A stretch of 64,000 nucleotides of DNA from Viola odorata (Eukaryota > Streptophyta > Magnoliopsida > Malpighiales > Violaceae): NCBI GenBank assembly GCA_963691705.1, contig OY829541.1:37155661-37219660 (forward strand), given 5' to 3'. This document shows positions 19,844-30,507 of the stretch, piece after piece (positions within the stretch are counted from its first letter, which is position 1; every line of letters begins with the position of its first letter). The notes beneath the pieces are model-generated. The model ran no database searches. It was not told the origin of the DNA and saw only the letters and a list, made by a program, of their open reading frames with translations. Both the position numbers and the translations under genes were made by a program.

Positions 19844-22675
19844 ATGGAGAGAGCGTGGTATGAGAATGATGCCTATATGAGACAAGAGCCGTATGATAGG
19901 TATGATGGGAGGAGACCTCGGTTTAAGGATCAACTTGACACAAACCATAGGAGCATGAGGATGATAATCCCTTCCTTTGGAGGAACAGAAAATCCGCATT
20001 ATTACTTAGCGTGGGAAAGGGAGATCCAATTGATCTTTGATTATTGCGACTACTCAGAGGAGGAGAAAGTGACGATGGCATTGTCTGGGTTCATTTGGTA
20101 TGCCGCTCGTTGGTGGAGTTATACGGACAGCGTTCTAGTCACCCCAATTTTGACTTGGAATGATATGAAGATACTTATGAGGCGACGATTCCTACCCGCA
20201 CACTTTCGAGAGGAGTTTCACCAACAACGACCAGCCTTCCCTCAAGAGAGTAGAAGTGTTGGTGAGTATTATAATAAGGTGAATATTTCTTCTTCTTACC
20301 CTAGTGTTGTGCCAAACAATAGAACTCATGATGAATGTTTAGCTTCTCTCTTGAAGAAGCTCAAACATAAGATAGGCTATGAGGCGAAGAAGTGTATTCA
20401 AGTTGAAGATGCCAAGACCACTAATCCACAACATGTTCTTAGCAAAGATGATAAGACTAAGGAGAGTCAGTTGACCGATTTGAGTAGTAGTGTTGCTAGT
20501 GCGCAAGATAAGAAGGGAGCAATTGTTGAGTGCAATGTGAGTATAAAAGGAAAAGAAATTCAAAACAGCCCCCATGAAAAGAGTGAGCATGGGTTGAAGG
20601 AAGAGAATTGTACTCATAAAAAGGAAGAGTTGAGTAAGAGTTCCGAAGGGAGAGAAAGTGAAAACACACTAGTAGTGCAAGAGATTGTTCTTGGCAAAAA
20701 GAGTGAAGCTTTGCCGAAGCAATTGAATTTTACTAACCCTTATCCAATTGTTTTCTCTTCTTCTATTTCATCTTCTTTAGGGCAGAGAAAGAAAGAAGTT
20801 ATTGAGGAGGATGAGTCCCCTAAGCTACTGCAATTGGAGTGGAAGAAACATAGCAATTCCGTGGAGCATATTACGCCAAGCCCTAGACGAAAGGGTGTGG
20901 TTGGATTAAACTTTCGTAGAGCGGAATTGTGTAGGTATGTGGACATCATTAGTGCATATGATTCTAGAGTTGAATTTAATTTAATTGATGATGGTCCTAT
21001 GCAAAAGCCTAAGGCCGAAACACTTGCTTTTGAGGAGTACTTGTGGAAACGCATGAAATTTGGAGTTTTGGTTAGGCCGAGAGATGAGATAGTTGTACCA
21101 AGAGATATTTATGGTGATTTCTTACAAGTTGGTATGGCTAGTATGTGTTGTAGTATGTCTCTTGAGAGGGTTTGGTATTGGTACGGTTTATCCATGGAGT
21201 TTGTGTATAAGCGCCGAAAAAGGCTTTTTGGCGATGTAAGGCAACAAGGATGGAGAAACCTTGGGATACCGAGATCACAACCTTATGTATCTCTTTATTG
21301 GAGACAACCTACAATGAAGGGAAGTAATGACAGAGCTTGGAGAGTGAAGTGTTATTCGTTGGTTTGCAAGTTTGAGTTGTTTAGTGAATTTTCACTTATG
21401 TTTACTTGCAACCAATGCGGCTTTGATTTTATGTTTATGGGTTCATCAAATCCTTGGTGTGTGGAGTACTTGGGAAGTATAAGAGTTCACAAGGAGTTGA
21501 TGATAGCACAAGGGCAAGCCGTGGTACACATGAAAGGTTTGAGTGTTCCTTATGCGACTAAGGGATACTTAGAAAGATTGAAGCGGTTCTTGAAGGTTGT
21601 TGATAGAGGAAGGATGTTCTTACACCAGCTTTGGTTGCCTACTCAAGTCAACAAGACAGCCGCCATGAGAGACATTGGTTTAGCCCAAACTACCGCCGCA
21701 CACAAAGGCACCACCACCGAGTTGGTTGCCTTGGGTATTTCCTATCACTTTCATGTTTCCTTTACTGTTTCTAATTTGGAGAGTGTTGCTTCCATTGAGG
21801 AGACAGATTCGAGGGCGAATATTTTCGAAGGGGAAGGGAATGATACGATCCTAGCCCCGAGGCTAACCCTAGCGCACGCACAACACGCACACGCCTTGCG
21901 ACTAAGGCCAATCAACCCAAAACGTCGAGCCCAAGATGTTCCAAAGCTTCAAGGGAGGTTACAACAACTTCTAGACATAGAAACTAGGCAAGGAACGTTG
22001 CTGGATGAAATCCTTAGGCGAAGGATGACATGGAAGGTGGCTTGGAGGCGCATAGTGCAAGGTTGCAAATCTACACGAGCCAATTCATGGAAGAAAGGTT
22101 CCAAATCGAGTTCCAAGATAAATACAAGACCGATTGGGATCTTAGGAGTGCCTCTGCCAAGTTTGAGGACATTTGGACGAGCAACTTGCAAGAAGGCCCG
22201 TTGCTACTTTTGCATGCACAAGTGTCCTAAGCGCAAACGTGACGGACAACTTCGTCGGACCATATCTCGATCATCAGAAGTCAGAATCATGCGATCTATA
22301 TCAATTATGAAACCTCATTATGTCTTCTTCATTGTGTCAAAAATTCAAATGAAACACCTGATCCTTTTGTTTGTTATCGGTCGAGACATTTTCCCTGACA
22401 GTAATCCTACGCGAATGAGGACTTCAAAACGCGTCTGTCAACGCCAACGACCATTCTTCATACCACTCAGGCCCACGTCAGGAAGAGGAGCACCCTCCTA
22501 CTATTTTTGGGTCTTAGCTATCGAATGGGACAGGTTGCAGCCTAATCGGACAAGCCAATCAACAGTTAGGGCGGGTGGACATTTTGGCGCGCAGTGTGAA
22601 CGCAAGCAGGCTGCGACTTGGAGAATTCGGCCCAAACCTTGGCCTGATGATGCGAATGCTTCTGGGAAGTTCTAG
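19844..22675 (+). CDS. T unit 6: intact 943-aa Gag-like ORF
   Basis: Open over its full length. It carries the FIWYAARWW, SYTDS and KVNISS variants of unit 5. Its 3' half has a second haplotype (Asp in SNDRAW, Asn in TQVNKT, Val in GILGVPL, Met in SKIQMKHL, Leu in FIPLRP) that recurs in units 7-9. It is therefore a recombinant between the two parts of the array. Thr in RPTSGRG is private. Confidence 0.8.
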   Translation: MERAWYENDAYMRQEPYDRYDGRRPRFKDQLDTNHRSMRMIIPSFGGTENPHYYLAWEREIQLIFDYCDYSEEEKVTMALSGFIWYAARWWSYTDSVLVTPILTWNDMKILMRRRFLPAHFREEFHQQRPAFPQESRSVGEYYNKVNISSSYPSVVPNNRTHDECLASLLKKLKHKIGYEAKKCIQVEDAKTTNPQHVLSKDDKTKESQLTDLSSSVASAQDKKGAIVECNVSIKGKEIQNSPHEKSEHGLKEENCTHKKEELSKSSEGRESENTLVVQEIVLGKKSEALPKQLNFTNPYPIVFSSSISSSLGQRKKEVIEEDESPKLLQLEWKKHSNSVEHITPSPRRKGVVGLNFRRAELCRYVDIISAYDSRVEFNLIDDGPMQKPKAETLAFEEYLWKRMKFGVLVRPRDEIVVPRDIYGDFLQVGMASMCCSMSLERVWYWYGLSMEFVYKRRKRLFGDVRQQGWRNLGIPRSQPYVSLYWRQPTMKGSNDRAWRVKCYSLVCKFELFSEFSLMFTCNQCGFDFMFMGSSNPWCVEYLGSIRVHKELMIAQGQAVVHMKGLSVPYATKGYLERLKRFLKVVDRGRMFLHQLWLPTQVNKTAAMRDIGLAQTTAAHKGTTTELVALGISYHFHVSFTVSNLESVASIEETDSRANIFEGEGNDTILAPRLTLAHAQHAHALRLRPINPKRRAQDVPKLQGRLQQLLDIETRQGTLLDEILRRRMTWKVAWRRIVQGCKSTRANSWKKGSKSSSKINTRPIGILGVPLPSLRTFGRATCKKARCYFCMHKCPKRKRDGQLRRTISRSSEVRIMRSISIMKPHYVFFIVSKIQMKHLILLFVIGRDIFPDSNPTRMRTSKRVCQRQRPFFIPLRPTSGRGAPSYYFWVLAIEWDRLQPNRTSQSTVRAGGHFGAQCERKQAATWRIRPKPWPDDANASGKF

Positions 22676-23150
22676 AAGGCTTTATTTGTATTTATTAATT
22701 AGTTTTTACAGTTATTAGACTAGTAGAAGTTCTATTTCGAAGTTACTTAGGAGTTCTAGTTAAAATAGGTTTTCTAGTCTTAGTTAAACTTGTAATAGTT
22801 ATGCCTATTTAAAGGCAGCTGTTTGGCTTAATAAAATAAGATCTTTTTCAGCCAAACACTTACGTTAATTGATCTCACTAAGAACCTTGAATCCTTTGAG
22901 TCCGAACACTCGAAGAACAACTCAAGTAAATCGAAAGTTCATCCTATTGTTCGCCTATCTAGGTTGCTAACCTCACCAAGGGTTAGAGGGTTAGAAGTTC
23001 GAGCAAGACCCTTGATTGCGTAGCTGGGCTGGCTAGATAATTGCGTCTAGCAGGGTCAGCGCTCGGTTGAGTTATTATTCCGCACGAAATCCACACTTGA
23101 ACAACGATCGCATAAGGAGAAACGATTCAAGCCTAGCGAGGATCGTATTA
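21841..23150 (+). repeat. T LTR 6
   Basis: 1310 bp with TG...TA ends. This is the first LTR of the higher-order repeat and is followed by a short unit rather than a full internal region. Confidence 0.92.
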
Positions 23151-24480
23151 GTTGGTAGCGGAGCGAAGGCCGTTCAAGTTTGGTACGTTACTCTAGTCCG
23201 GAGTCAATCACCCTTCACCCATTTAGTTATTTTCGTTTTTTTGTTTAGTCGGTTCAGAAATCAATTTTCTAAATCAAGTTTTCCTTTACGTTTGTGTTTT
23301 TATTTAGACAAATCTAGTCCGATTTGTTTGTCTTATGTCTACCAAATAGAGTCACAAAAATCAGTCCCCCAAAATGTCAAAATAGAGTCACAAAAATCAG
23401 TCCCCAAAGTGTCAAAATAGACTCACAAAAATCAGTCCCCCAAAGTGTCATCAAAGTGTCACCAAAAACAGTCCACCAAAAGTGTCTATGTCGAAATTGT
23501 ATTTCAATACATACCTGTTGAAGGTGGATTTCAGTGAAAGAGAGTCCGTTGGAAAGCTGTGTCTGTTAGGAATCAGAATAAAAAAGAATCAAGTGATTCG
23601 GTCACCGGAGTCAAAAGTTACAGCAAAAGTCCCAAGACATGTTCCCTTAGTCGTTGTTTCTTAGAGTCAGAAAATTCTGGAACCGAAACCCAAAATCAAT
23701 ATATAGGAGGCCAGTCCAGAAAATTCCGAAATGTTTACACAACATATTTGGAGCTTTTACGGATCTACTGCAAGAGGAATCTCTTAATTCGGAGGTCAGA
23801 CGTGGAAGATATTGATTTTACAAGTTGCAGACACAAGTTGTGAGCGAAAAATGCAATTTTTAAGTCATATCAATATCATCTATGGAGAGCGTGGTATGAG
23901 AATGATGCCTATATGAGACAAGAGCCGTCTGATAGGTATGATGGGAGGAGACCTCGGTTTAAGGATCAACTTGACACAAACCATAGGAGCATGAGGATGA
24001 TAATCCCTTCCTTTGGAGGAACAGAAAATCCGCATTATTACTTAGCGTGGGAAAGGGAGATCCAATTGATCTTTGATTATAGCGACTACTCAGAGGAGGA
24101 GAAAGTGACGATGGCATTGTCTGGGTTCATTGGGTATGCCGCTCGTTGGTGGAGTTATATGGACAGCGTTCTAGTCACCCCAATTTTGACTTGGAATGAT
24201 ATGAAGATACTTATGAGGCGACGATTCCTACCCGCACACTCGAAGAACAACTCAAGTAAATCGAAAGTTCATCCTATTGTTCGCCTATCTAGGTTGCTAA
24301 CCTCACCAAGGGTTAGAGGGTTAGAAGTTCGAGCAAGACCCTTGATTGCGTAGCTGGGTTGGCTAGATAATTGCGTCTAGCAGGGTCAGCGCTCGGTTGA
24401 GTTATTATTCCGCACGAAATCCACACTTGAACAACGATCGCATAAGGAGAAACGATTCAAGCCTAGCGAGGATCGTATTA
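23151..24480 (+). mobile_element. Short T unit S1 (internally deleted)
   Basis: It begins with primer site and leader (three minisatellite copies), enters gag and breaks off at CCCGCACACT (24240). It then continues directly in the right end of an LTR from CGAAGAAC (24241) to GATCGTATTA (24480). The two parent sequences share ACACT at the break, a microhomology deletion of about 2.7 kb removing most of the ORF and 1070 bp of LTR. A 2-bp loss just after the gag ATG (GGAGAGCG for GGAGAGAGCG) also shifts the frame. Confidence 0.92.
23882..24353 (+). pseudogene. S1 truncated gag fused to LTR sequence
   Basis: The normal ATG at 23882 is out of frame because of the 2-bp loss. From an internal ATG at 23913 the frame encodes the N-terminal capsid part, with Ser for Cys in DYSDYSEE. 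It then runs through the deletion junction into LTR-derived codons and stops at 24353 (146 aa). It keeps the ARWW motif but lacks the rest of Gag. Confidence 0.75.
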
Positions 24481-25175
24481 GTTGGTAGCGGATCGAAGGC
24501 CGTTCAAGTTTGGTACGTTACTCTAGTCCGGAGTCAATCACCCTTCACCCATTTAGTTATTTTCGTTTTTTTGTTGAGTCGGTTTAGAAATCAATTTTCT
24601 AAATCAAGTTTTCCTTTACGTTTGTGTTTTTATTTAGACAAATCTAGTCCGATTTGTTTGTCTTATGTCTACCAAATAGAGTCACAAAAATCAGTCCCCA
24701 AAGTGTCAAAATAGAGTCACAAAAATCAGTCCCCCAAAGTGTCATCAAAGTGTCACCAAAAACAGTCCACCAAAAGTGTCAGTGTCGAAATTGTATTTCA
24801 ATACATACCTGTTGAAGGTGGATTTCAGTGAAAGAGAGTCCGTTGGAAAGCTGTGTCTGTTAGGAATCTGAATAAAAAAGAATCAAGTGATTCGGACACC
24901 GGAGTCAAAAGTTACAGCCAAAGTCCCAAGACATGTTCCTTTAGTCGTTGTTTCTTAGAGTCAGAAAATTCTGGAACCGAAACACAAAATCAATATATAG
25001 GAGGGCAGTCCAGAAAATTCCGAAATGTTTACACAACATATTTGGAGCTTTTACGGATCTACTACAAGAAGAATCTCTTAATTCGAAGGTCAGACGTGGA
25101 AGATATTGATTTTACAAGTTGCAGACACAAGTTGTGAGCGAAAAATGCAATTTTTAAGTCATATCAATATCATCT

Positions 25176-28007
25176 ATGGAGAGAGCGTGGTATGAGAATG
25201 ATGCCTATATGAGACAAGAGCCGTATGATAGGTATGATGGGAGGAGACCTCGGTTTAAGGATCAACTTGACACAAACCATAGGAGCATGAGGATGATAAT
25301 CCCTTCCTTTGGAGGAACAGAAAATCCGCATTATTACTTAGCGTGGGAAAGGGAGATCCAATTGATCTTTGATTATTGCGACTACTCAGAGGAGGAGAAA
25401 GTGACGATGGCATTGTCTGGGTTCATTGGGTATGCCGCTCGTTGGTGGAGTTATACGGACAGCGTTCTAGTCACCCCAATTTTGACTTGGAATGATATGA
25501 AGATACTTATGAGGCGACGATTCCTACCCGCACACTTTCGAGAGGAGTTTCACCAACAACGACCAGCCTTCCCTCAAGAGAGTAGAAGTGTTGGTGAGTA
25601 TTATAATAAGGTGAAGATTTCTTCTTCTTACCCTAGTGTTGTGCCAAACAATAGAACTCATGATGAATGTTTAGCTTCTCTCTTGAAGAAGCTCAAACAT
25701 AAGATAGGCTATGAGGCGAAGAAGTGTATTCAAGTTGAAGATGCCAAGACCACTAATCCACAACATGTTCTTAGCAAAGATGATAAGACTAAGGAGAGTC
25801 AGTTGACCGATTTGAGTAGTAGTGTTGCTAGTGCGCAAGATAAGAAGGGAGCAATTGTTGAGTGCAATGTGAGTATAAAAGGAAAAGAAATTCAAAACAG
25901 CCCCCATGAAAAGAGTGAGCATGGGTTGAAGGAAGAGAATTGTACTCATAAAAAGGAAGAGTTGAGTAAGAGTTCCGAAGGGAGAGAAAGTGAAAACACA
26001 CTAGTAGTGCAAGAGATTGTTCTTGGCAAAAAGAGTGAAGCTTTGCCGAAGCAATTGAATTTTACTAACCCTTATCCAATTGTTTTCTCTTCTTCTATTT
26101 CATCTTCTTTAGGGCAGAGAAAGAAAGAAGTTATTGAGGAGGATGAGTCCCCTAAGCTACTGCAATTGGAGTGGAAGAAACATAGCAATTCCGTGGAGCA
26201 TATTACGCCAAGCCCTAGACGAAAGGGTGTGGTTGGATTAAACTTTCGTAGAGCGGAATTGTGTAGGTATGTGGACATCATTAGTGCATATGATTCTAGA
26301 GTTGAATTTAATTTAATTGATGATGGTCCTATGCAAAAGCCTAAGGCCGAAACACTTGCTTTTGAGGAGTACTTGTGGAAACGCATGAAATTTGGAGTTT
26401 TGGTTAGGCCGAGAGATGAGATAGTTGTACCAAGAGATATTTATGGTGATTTCTTACAAGTTGGTATGGCTAGTATGTGTTGTAGTATGTCTCTTGAGAG
26501 GGTTTGGTATTGGTACGGTTTATCCATGGAGTTTGTGTATAAGCGCCGAAAAAGGCTTTTTGGCGATGTAAGGCAACAAGGATGGAGAAACCTTGGGATA
26601 CCGAGATCACAACCTTATGTATCTCTTTATTGGAGACAACCTACAATGAAGGGAAGTAATGACAGAGCTTGGAGAGTGAAGTGTTATTCGTTGGTTTGCA
26701 AGTTTGAGTTGTTTAGTGAATTTTCACTTATGTTTACTTGCAACCAATGCGGCTTTGATTTTATGTTTATGGGTTCATCAAATCCTTGGTGTGTGGAGTA
26801 CTTGGGAAGTATAAGAGTTCACAAGGAGTTGATGATAGCACAAGGGCAAGCCGTGGTACACATGAAAGGTTTGAGTGTTCCTTATGCGACTAAGGGATAC
26901 TTAGAAAGATTGAAGCGGTTCTTGAAGGTTGTTGATAGAGGAAGGATGTTCTTACACCAGCTTTGGTTGCCTACTCAAGTCAACAAGACAGCCGCCATGA
27001 GAGACATTGGTTTAGCCCAAACTACCGCCGCACACAAAGGCACCACCACCGAGTTGGTTGCCTTGGGTATTTCCTATCACTTTCATGTTTCCTTTACTGT
27101 TTCTAATTTGGAGAGTGTTGCTTCCATTGAGGAGACAGATTCGAGGGCGAATATTTTCGAAGGGGAAGGGAATGATACGATCCTAGCCCCGAGGCTAACC
27201 CTAGCGCACGCACAACACGCACACGCCTTGCGACTAAGGCCAATCAACCCAAAACGTCGAGCCCAAGATGTTCCAAAGCTTCAAGGGAGGTTACAACAAC
27301 TTCTAGACATAGAAACTAGGCAAGGAACGTTGCTGGATGAAATCCTTAGGCGAAGGATGACATGGAAGGTGGCTTGGAGGCGCATAGTGCAAGGTTGCAA
27401 ATCTACACGAGCCAATTCATGGAAGAAAGGTTCCAAATCGAGTTCCAAGATAAATACAAGACCGATTGGGATCTTAGGAGTGCCTCTGCCAAGTTTGAGG
27501 ACATTTGGACGAGCAACTTGCAAGAAGGCCCGTTGCTACTTTTGCATGCACAAGTGTCCTAAGCGCAAACGTGACGGACAACTTCGTCGGACCATATCTC
27601 GATCATCAGAAGTCAGAATCATGCGATCTATATCAATTATGAAACCTCATTATGTCTTCTTCATTGTGTCAAAAATTCAAATGAAACACCTGATCCTTTT
27701 GTTTGTTATCGGTCGAGACATTTTCCCTGACAGTAATCCTACGCGAATGAGGACTTCAAAACGCGTCTGTCAACGCCAACGACCATTCTTCATACCACTC
27801 AGGCCCGCGTCAGGAAGAGGAGCACCCTCCTACTATTTTTGGGTCTTAGCTATCAAATGGGACAGGTTGCAGCCTAATCGGACAAGCCAATCAACAGTTA
27901 GGGCGGGTGGACATTTTGGCGCGCAGTGTGAACGCAAGCAGGCTGCGACTTGGAGAATTCGGCCCAAACCTTGGCCTGATGATGCGAATGCTTCTGGGAA
28001 GTTCTAG
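25176..28007 (+). CDS. T unit 7: intact 943-aa Gag-like ORF
   Basis: Full-length frame of the second 3' haplotype (SNDRAW, TQVNKT, GVPL). The capsid has reverted to FIGYAARWW and KVKISS but keeps SYTDS. Lys in AIKWDRL is private. Confidence 0.8.
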   Translation: MERAWYENDAYMRQEPYDRYDGRRPRFKDQLDTNHRSMRMIIPSFGGTENPHYYLAWEREIQLIFDYCDYSEEEKVTMALSGFIGYAARWWSYTDSVLVTPILTWNDMKILMRRRFLPAHFREEFHQQRPAFPQESRSVGEYYNKVKISSSYPSVVPNNRTHDECLASLLKKLKHKIGYEAKKCIQVEDAKTTNPQHVLSKDDKTKESQLTDLSSSVASAQDKKGAIVECNVSIKGKEIQNSPHEKSEHGLKEENCTHKKEELSKSSEGRESENTLVVQEIVLGKKSEALPKQLNFTNPYPIVFSSSISSSLGQRKKEVIEEDESPKLLQLEWKKHSNSVEHITPSPRRKGVVGLNFRRAELCRYVDIISAYDSRVEFNLIDDGPMQKPKAETLAFEEYLWKRMKFGVLVRPRDEIVVPRDIYGDFLQVGMASMCCSMSLERVWYWYGLSMEFVYKRRKRLFGDVRQQGWRNLGIPRSQPYVSLYWRQPTMKGSNDRAWRVKCYSLVCKFELFSEFSLMFTCNQCGFDFMFMGSSNPWCVEYLGSIRVHKELMIAQGQAVVHMKGLSVPYATKGYLERLKRFLKVVDRGRMFLHQLWLPTQVNKTAAMRDIGLAQTTAAHKGTTTELVALGISYHFHVSFTVSNLESVASIEETDSRANIFEGEGNDTILAPRLTLAHAQHAHALRLRPINPKRRAQDVPKLQGRLQQLLDIETRQGTLLDEILRRRMTWKVAWRRIVQGCKSTRANSWKKGSKSSSKINTRPIGILGVPLPSLRTFGRATCKKARCYFCMHKCPKRKRDGQLRRTISRSSEVRIMRSISIMKPHYVFFIVSKIQMKHLILLFVIGRDIFPDSNPTRMRTSKRVCQRQRPFFIPLRPASGRGAPSYYFWVLAIKWDRLQPNRTSQSTVRAGGHFGAQCERKQAATWRIRPKPWPDDANASGKF

Positions 28008-28482
28008 AAGGCTTTATTTGTATTTATTAATTAGTTTTTACAGTTATTAGACTAGTAGAAGTTCTATTTCGAAGTTACTTAGGAGTTCTAGTTAAAATAG
28101 GTTTTCTAGTCTTAGTTAAACTTGTAATAGTTATGCCTATTTAAAGGCAGCTGTTTGGCTTAATAAAATAAGATCTTTTTCAGCCAAACACTTACGTTAA
28201 TTGATCTCACTAAGAATCTTGAATCCTTTGAGTCCGAACACTCGAAGAACAACTCAAGTAAATCGAAAGTTCATCCTATTGTTCGCCTATCTAGGTTGCT
28301 AACCTCACCAAGGGTTAGAGGGTTGGAAGTTCGAGCAAGACCCTTGATTGCGTAGCTGGGCTGGCTAGATAATTGCGTCTAGCAGGGTCAGCGCTCGGTT
28401 GAGTTATTATTCCGCACGAAATCCACACTTGAACAACGATCGCATAAGGAGAAACGATTCAAGCCTAGCGAGGATCGTATTA
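27173..28482 (+). repeat. T LTR 7
   Basis: 1310 bp with TG...TA ends. Private changes include AAGAATCTTGAATCC and GGGTTGGAAG near the R/U5 part. Confidence 0.92.
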
Positions 28483-29812
28483 GTTGGTAGCGGAGCGAAG
28501 GCCGTTCAAGTTCGGTACGTTACTCTAGTCCGGAGTCAATCACCCTTCACCCATTTAGTTATTTTCGTTTTTTTGTTGAGTCGGTTCAGAAATCAATTTT
28601 CTAAATCAAGTTTTCCTTTACGTTTGTGTTTTTATTTAGACAAATCTAGTCCGATTTGTTTGTCTTATGTCTACCAAATAGAGTCACAAAAATCAGTCCC
28701 CCAAAATGTCAAAATAGAGTCACAAAAATCAGTCCCCAAAGTGTCAAAATAGACTCACAAAAATCAGTCCCCCAAAGTGTCATCAAAGTGTCACCAAAAA
28801 CAGTCCACCAAAAGTGTCTATGTCGAAATTGTATTTCAATACATACCTGTTGAAGGTGGATTTCAGTGAAAGAGAGTCCGTTGGAAAGCTGTGTCTGTTA
28901 GGAATCAAAATAAAAAAGAATCAAGTGATTCGGTCACCGGAGTCAAAAGTTACAGCAAAAGTCCCAAGACATGTTCCCTTTGTCGTTGTTTCTTAGAGTC
29001 AGAAAATTCTGGAACCGAAACCCAAAATCAATATATAGGAGGCCAGTCCAGAAAATTCCGAAATGTTTACACAACATATTTGGAGCTTTTACGGATCTAC
29101 TGCAAGAGGAATCTCTTAATTCGGAGGTCAGACGTGGAAGATATTGATTTTACAAGTTGCAGACACAAGTTGTGAGCGAAAAATGCAATTTTTAAGTCAT
29201 ATCAATATCATCTATGGAGAGCGTGGTATGAGAATGATGCCTATATGAGACAAGAGCCGTCTGATAGGTATGATGGGAGGAGACCTCGGTTTAAGGATCA
29301 ACTTGACACAAACCATAGGAGCATGAGGATGATAATCCCTTCCTTTGGAGGAACAGAAAATCCGCATTATTACTTAGCGTGGGAAAGGGAGATCCAATTG
29401 ATCTTTGATTATAGCGACTACTCAGAGGAGGAGAAAGTGACGATGGCATTGTCTGGGTTCATTGGGTATGCCGCTCGTTGGTGGAGTTATATGGACAGCG
29501 TTCTAGTCACCCCAATTTTGACTTGGAATGATATGAAGATACTTATGAGGCGACGATTCCTACCCGCACACTCGAAGAACAACTCAAGTAAATCGAAAGT
29601 TCATCCTATTGTTCGCCTATCTAGGTTGCTAACCTCACCAAGGGTTAGAGGGTTAGAAGTTCGAGCAAGACCCTTGATTGCGTAGCTGGGTTGGCTAGAT
29701 AATTGCGTCTAGCAGGGTCAGCGCTCGGTTGAGTTATTATTCCGCACGAAATCCACACTTGAACAACGATCGCATAAGGAGAAACGATTCAAGCCTAGCG
29801 AGGATCGTATTA
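28483..29812 (+). mobile_element. Short T unit S2
   Basis: Same length, same ACACT junction (at 29572/29573) and same 2-bp gag loss as S1, so it is a copy and not an independent deletion. Its truncated gag frame runs 29245-29685 (146 aa). Private changes lie in the leader, for example CCCTTTGTCG. Confidence 0.92.
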
Positions 29813-30507
29813 GTTGGTAGCGGATCGAAGGCCGTTCAAGTTTGGTACGTTACTCTAGTCCGGAGTCAATCACCCTTCACCCATTTAGTTATTTTCGTTT
29901 TTTTGTTGAGTCGGTTTAGAAATCAATTTTCTAAATCAAGTTTTCCTTTACGTTTGTGTTTTTATTTAGACAAATCTAGTCCGATTTGTTTGTCTTATGT
30001 CTACCAAATAGAGTCACAAAAATCAGTCCCCAAAGTGTCAAAATAGAGTCACAAAAATCAGTCCCCCAAAGTGTCATCAAAGTGTCACCAAAAACAGTCC
30101 ACCAAAAGTGTCAGTGTCAAAATTGTATTTCAATACATACCTGTTGAAGGTGGATTTCAGTGAAAGAGAGTCCGTTGGAAAGCTGTGTCTGTTAGGAATC
30201 TGAATAAAAAAGAATCAAGTGATTCGGACACCGGAGTCAAAAGTTACAGCCAAAGTCCCAAGACATGTTCCTTTAGTCGTTGTTTCTTAGAGTCAGAAAA
30301 TTCTGGAACCGAAACACAAAATCAATATATAGGAGGGCAGTCCAGAAAATTCCGAAATGTTTACACAACATATTTGGAGCTTTTACGGATCTACTACAAG
30401 AAGAATCTCTTAATTCGAAGGTCAGACGTGGAAGATATTGATTTTACAAGTTGCAGACACAAGTTATGAGCGAAAAATGCAATTTTTAAGTCATATCAAT
30501 ATCATCT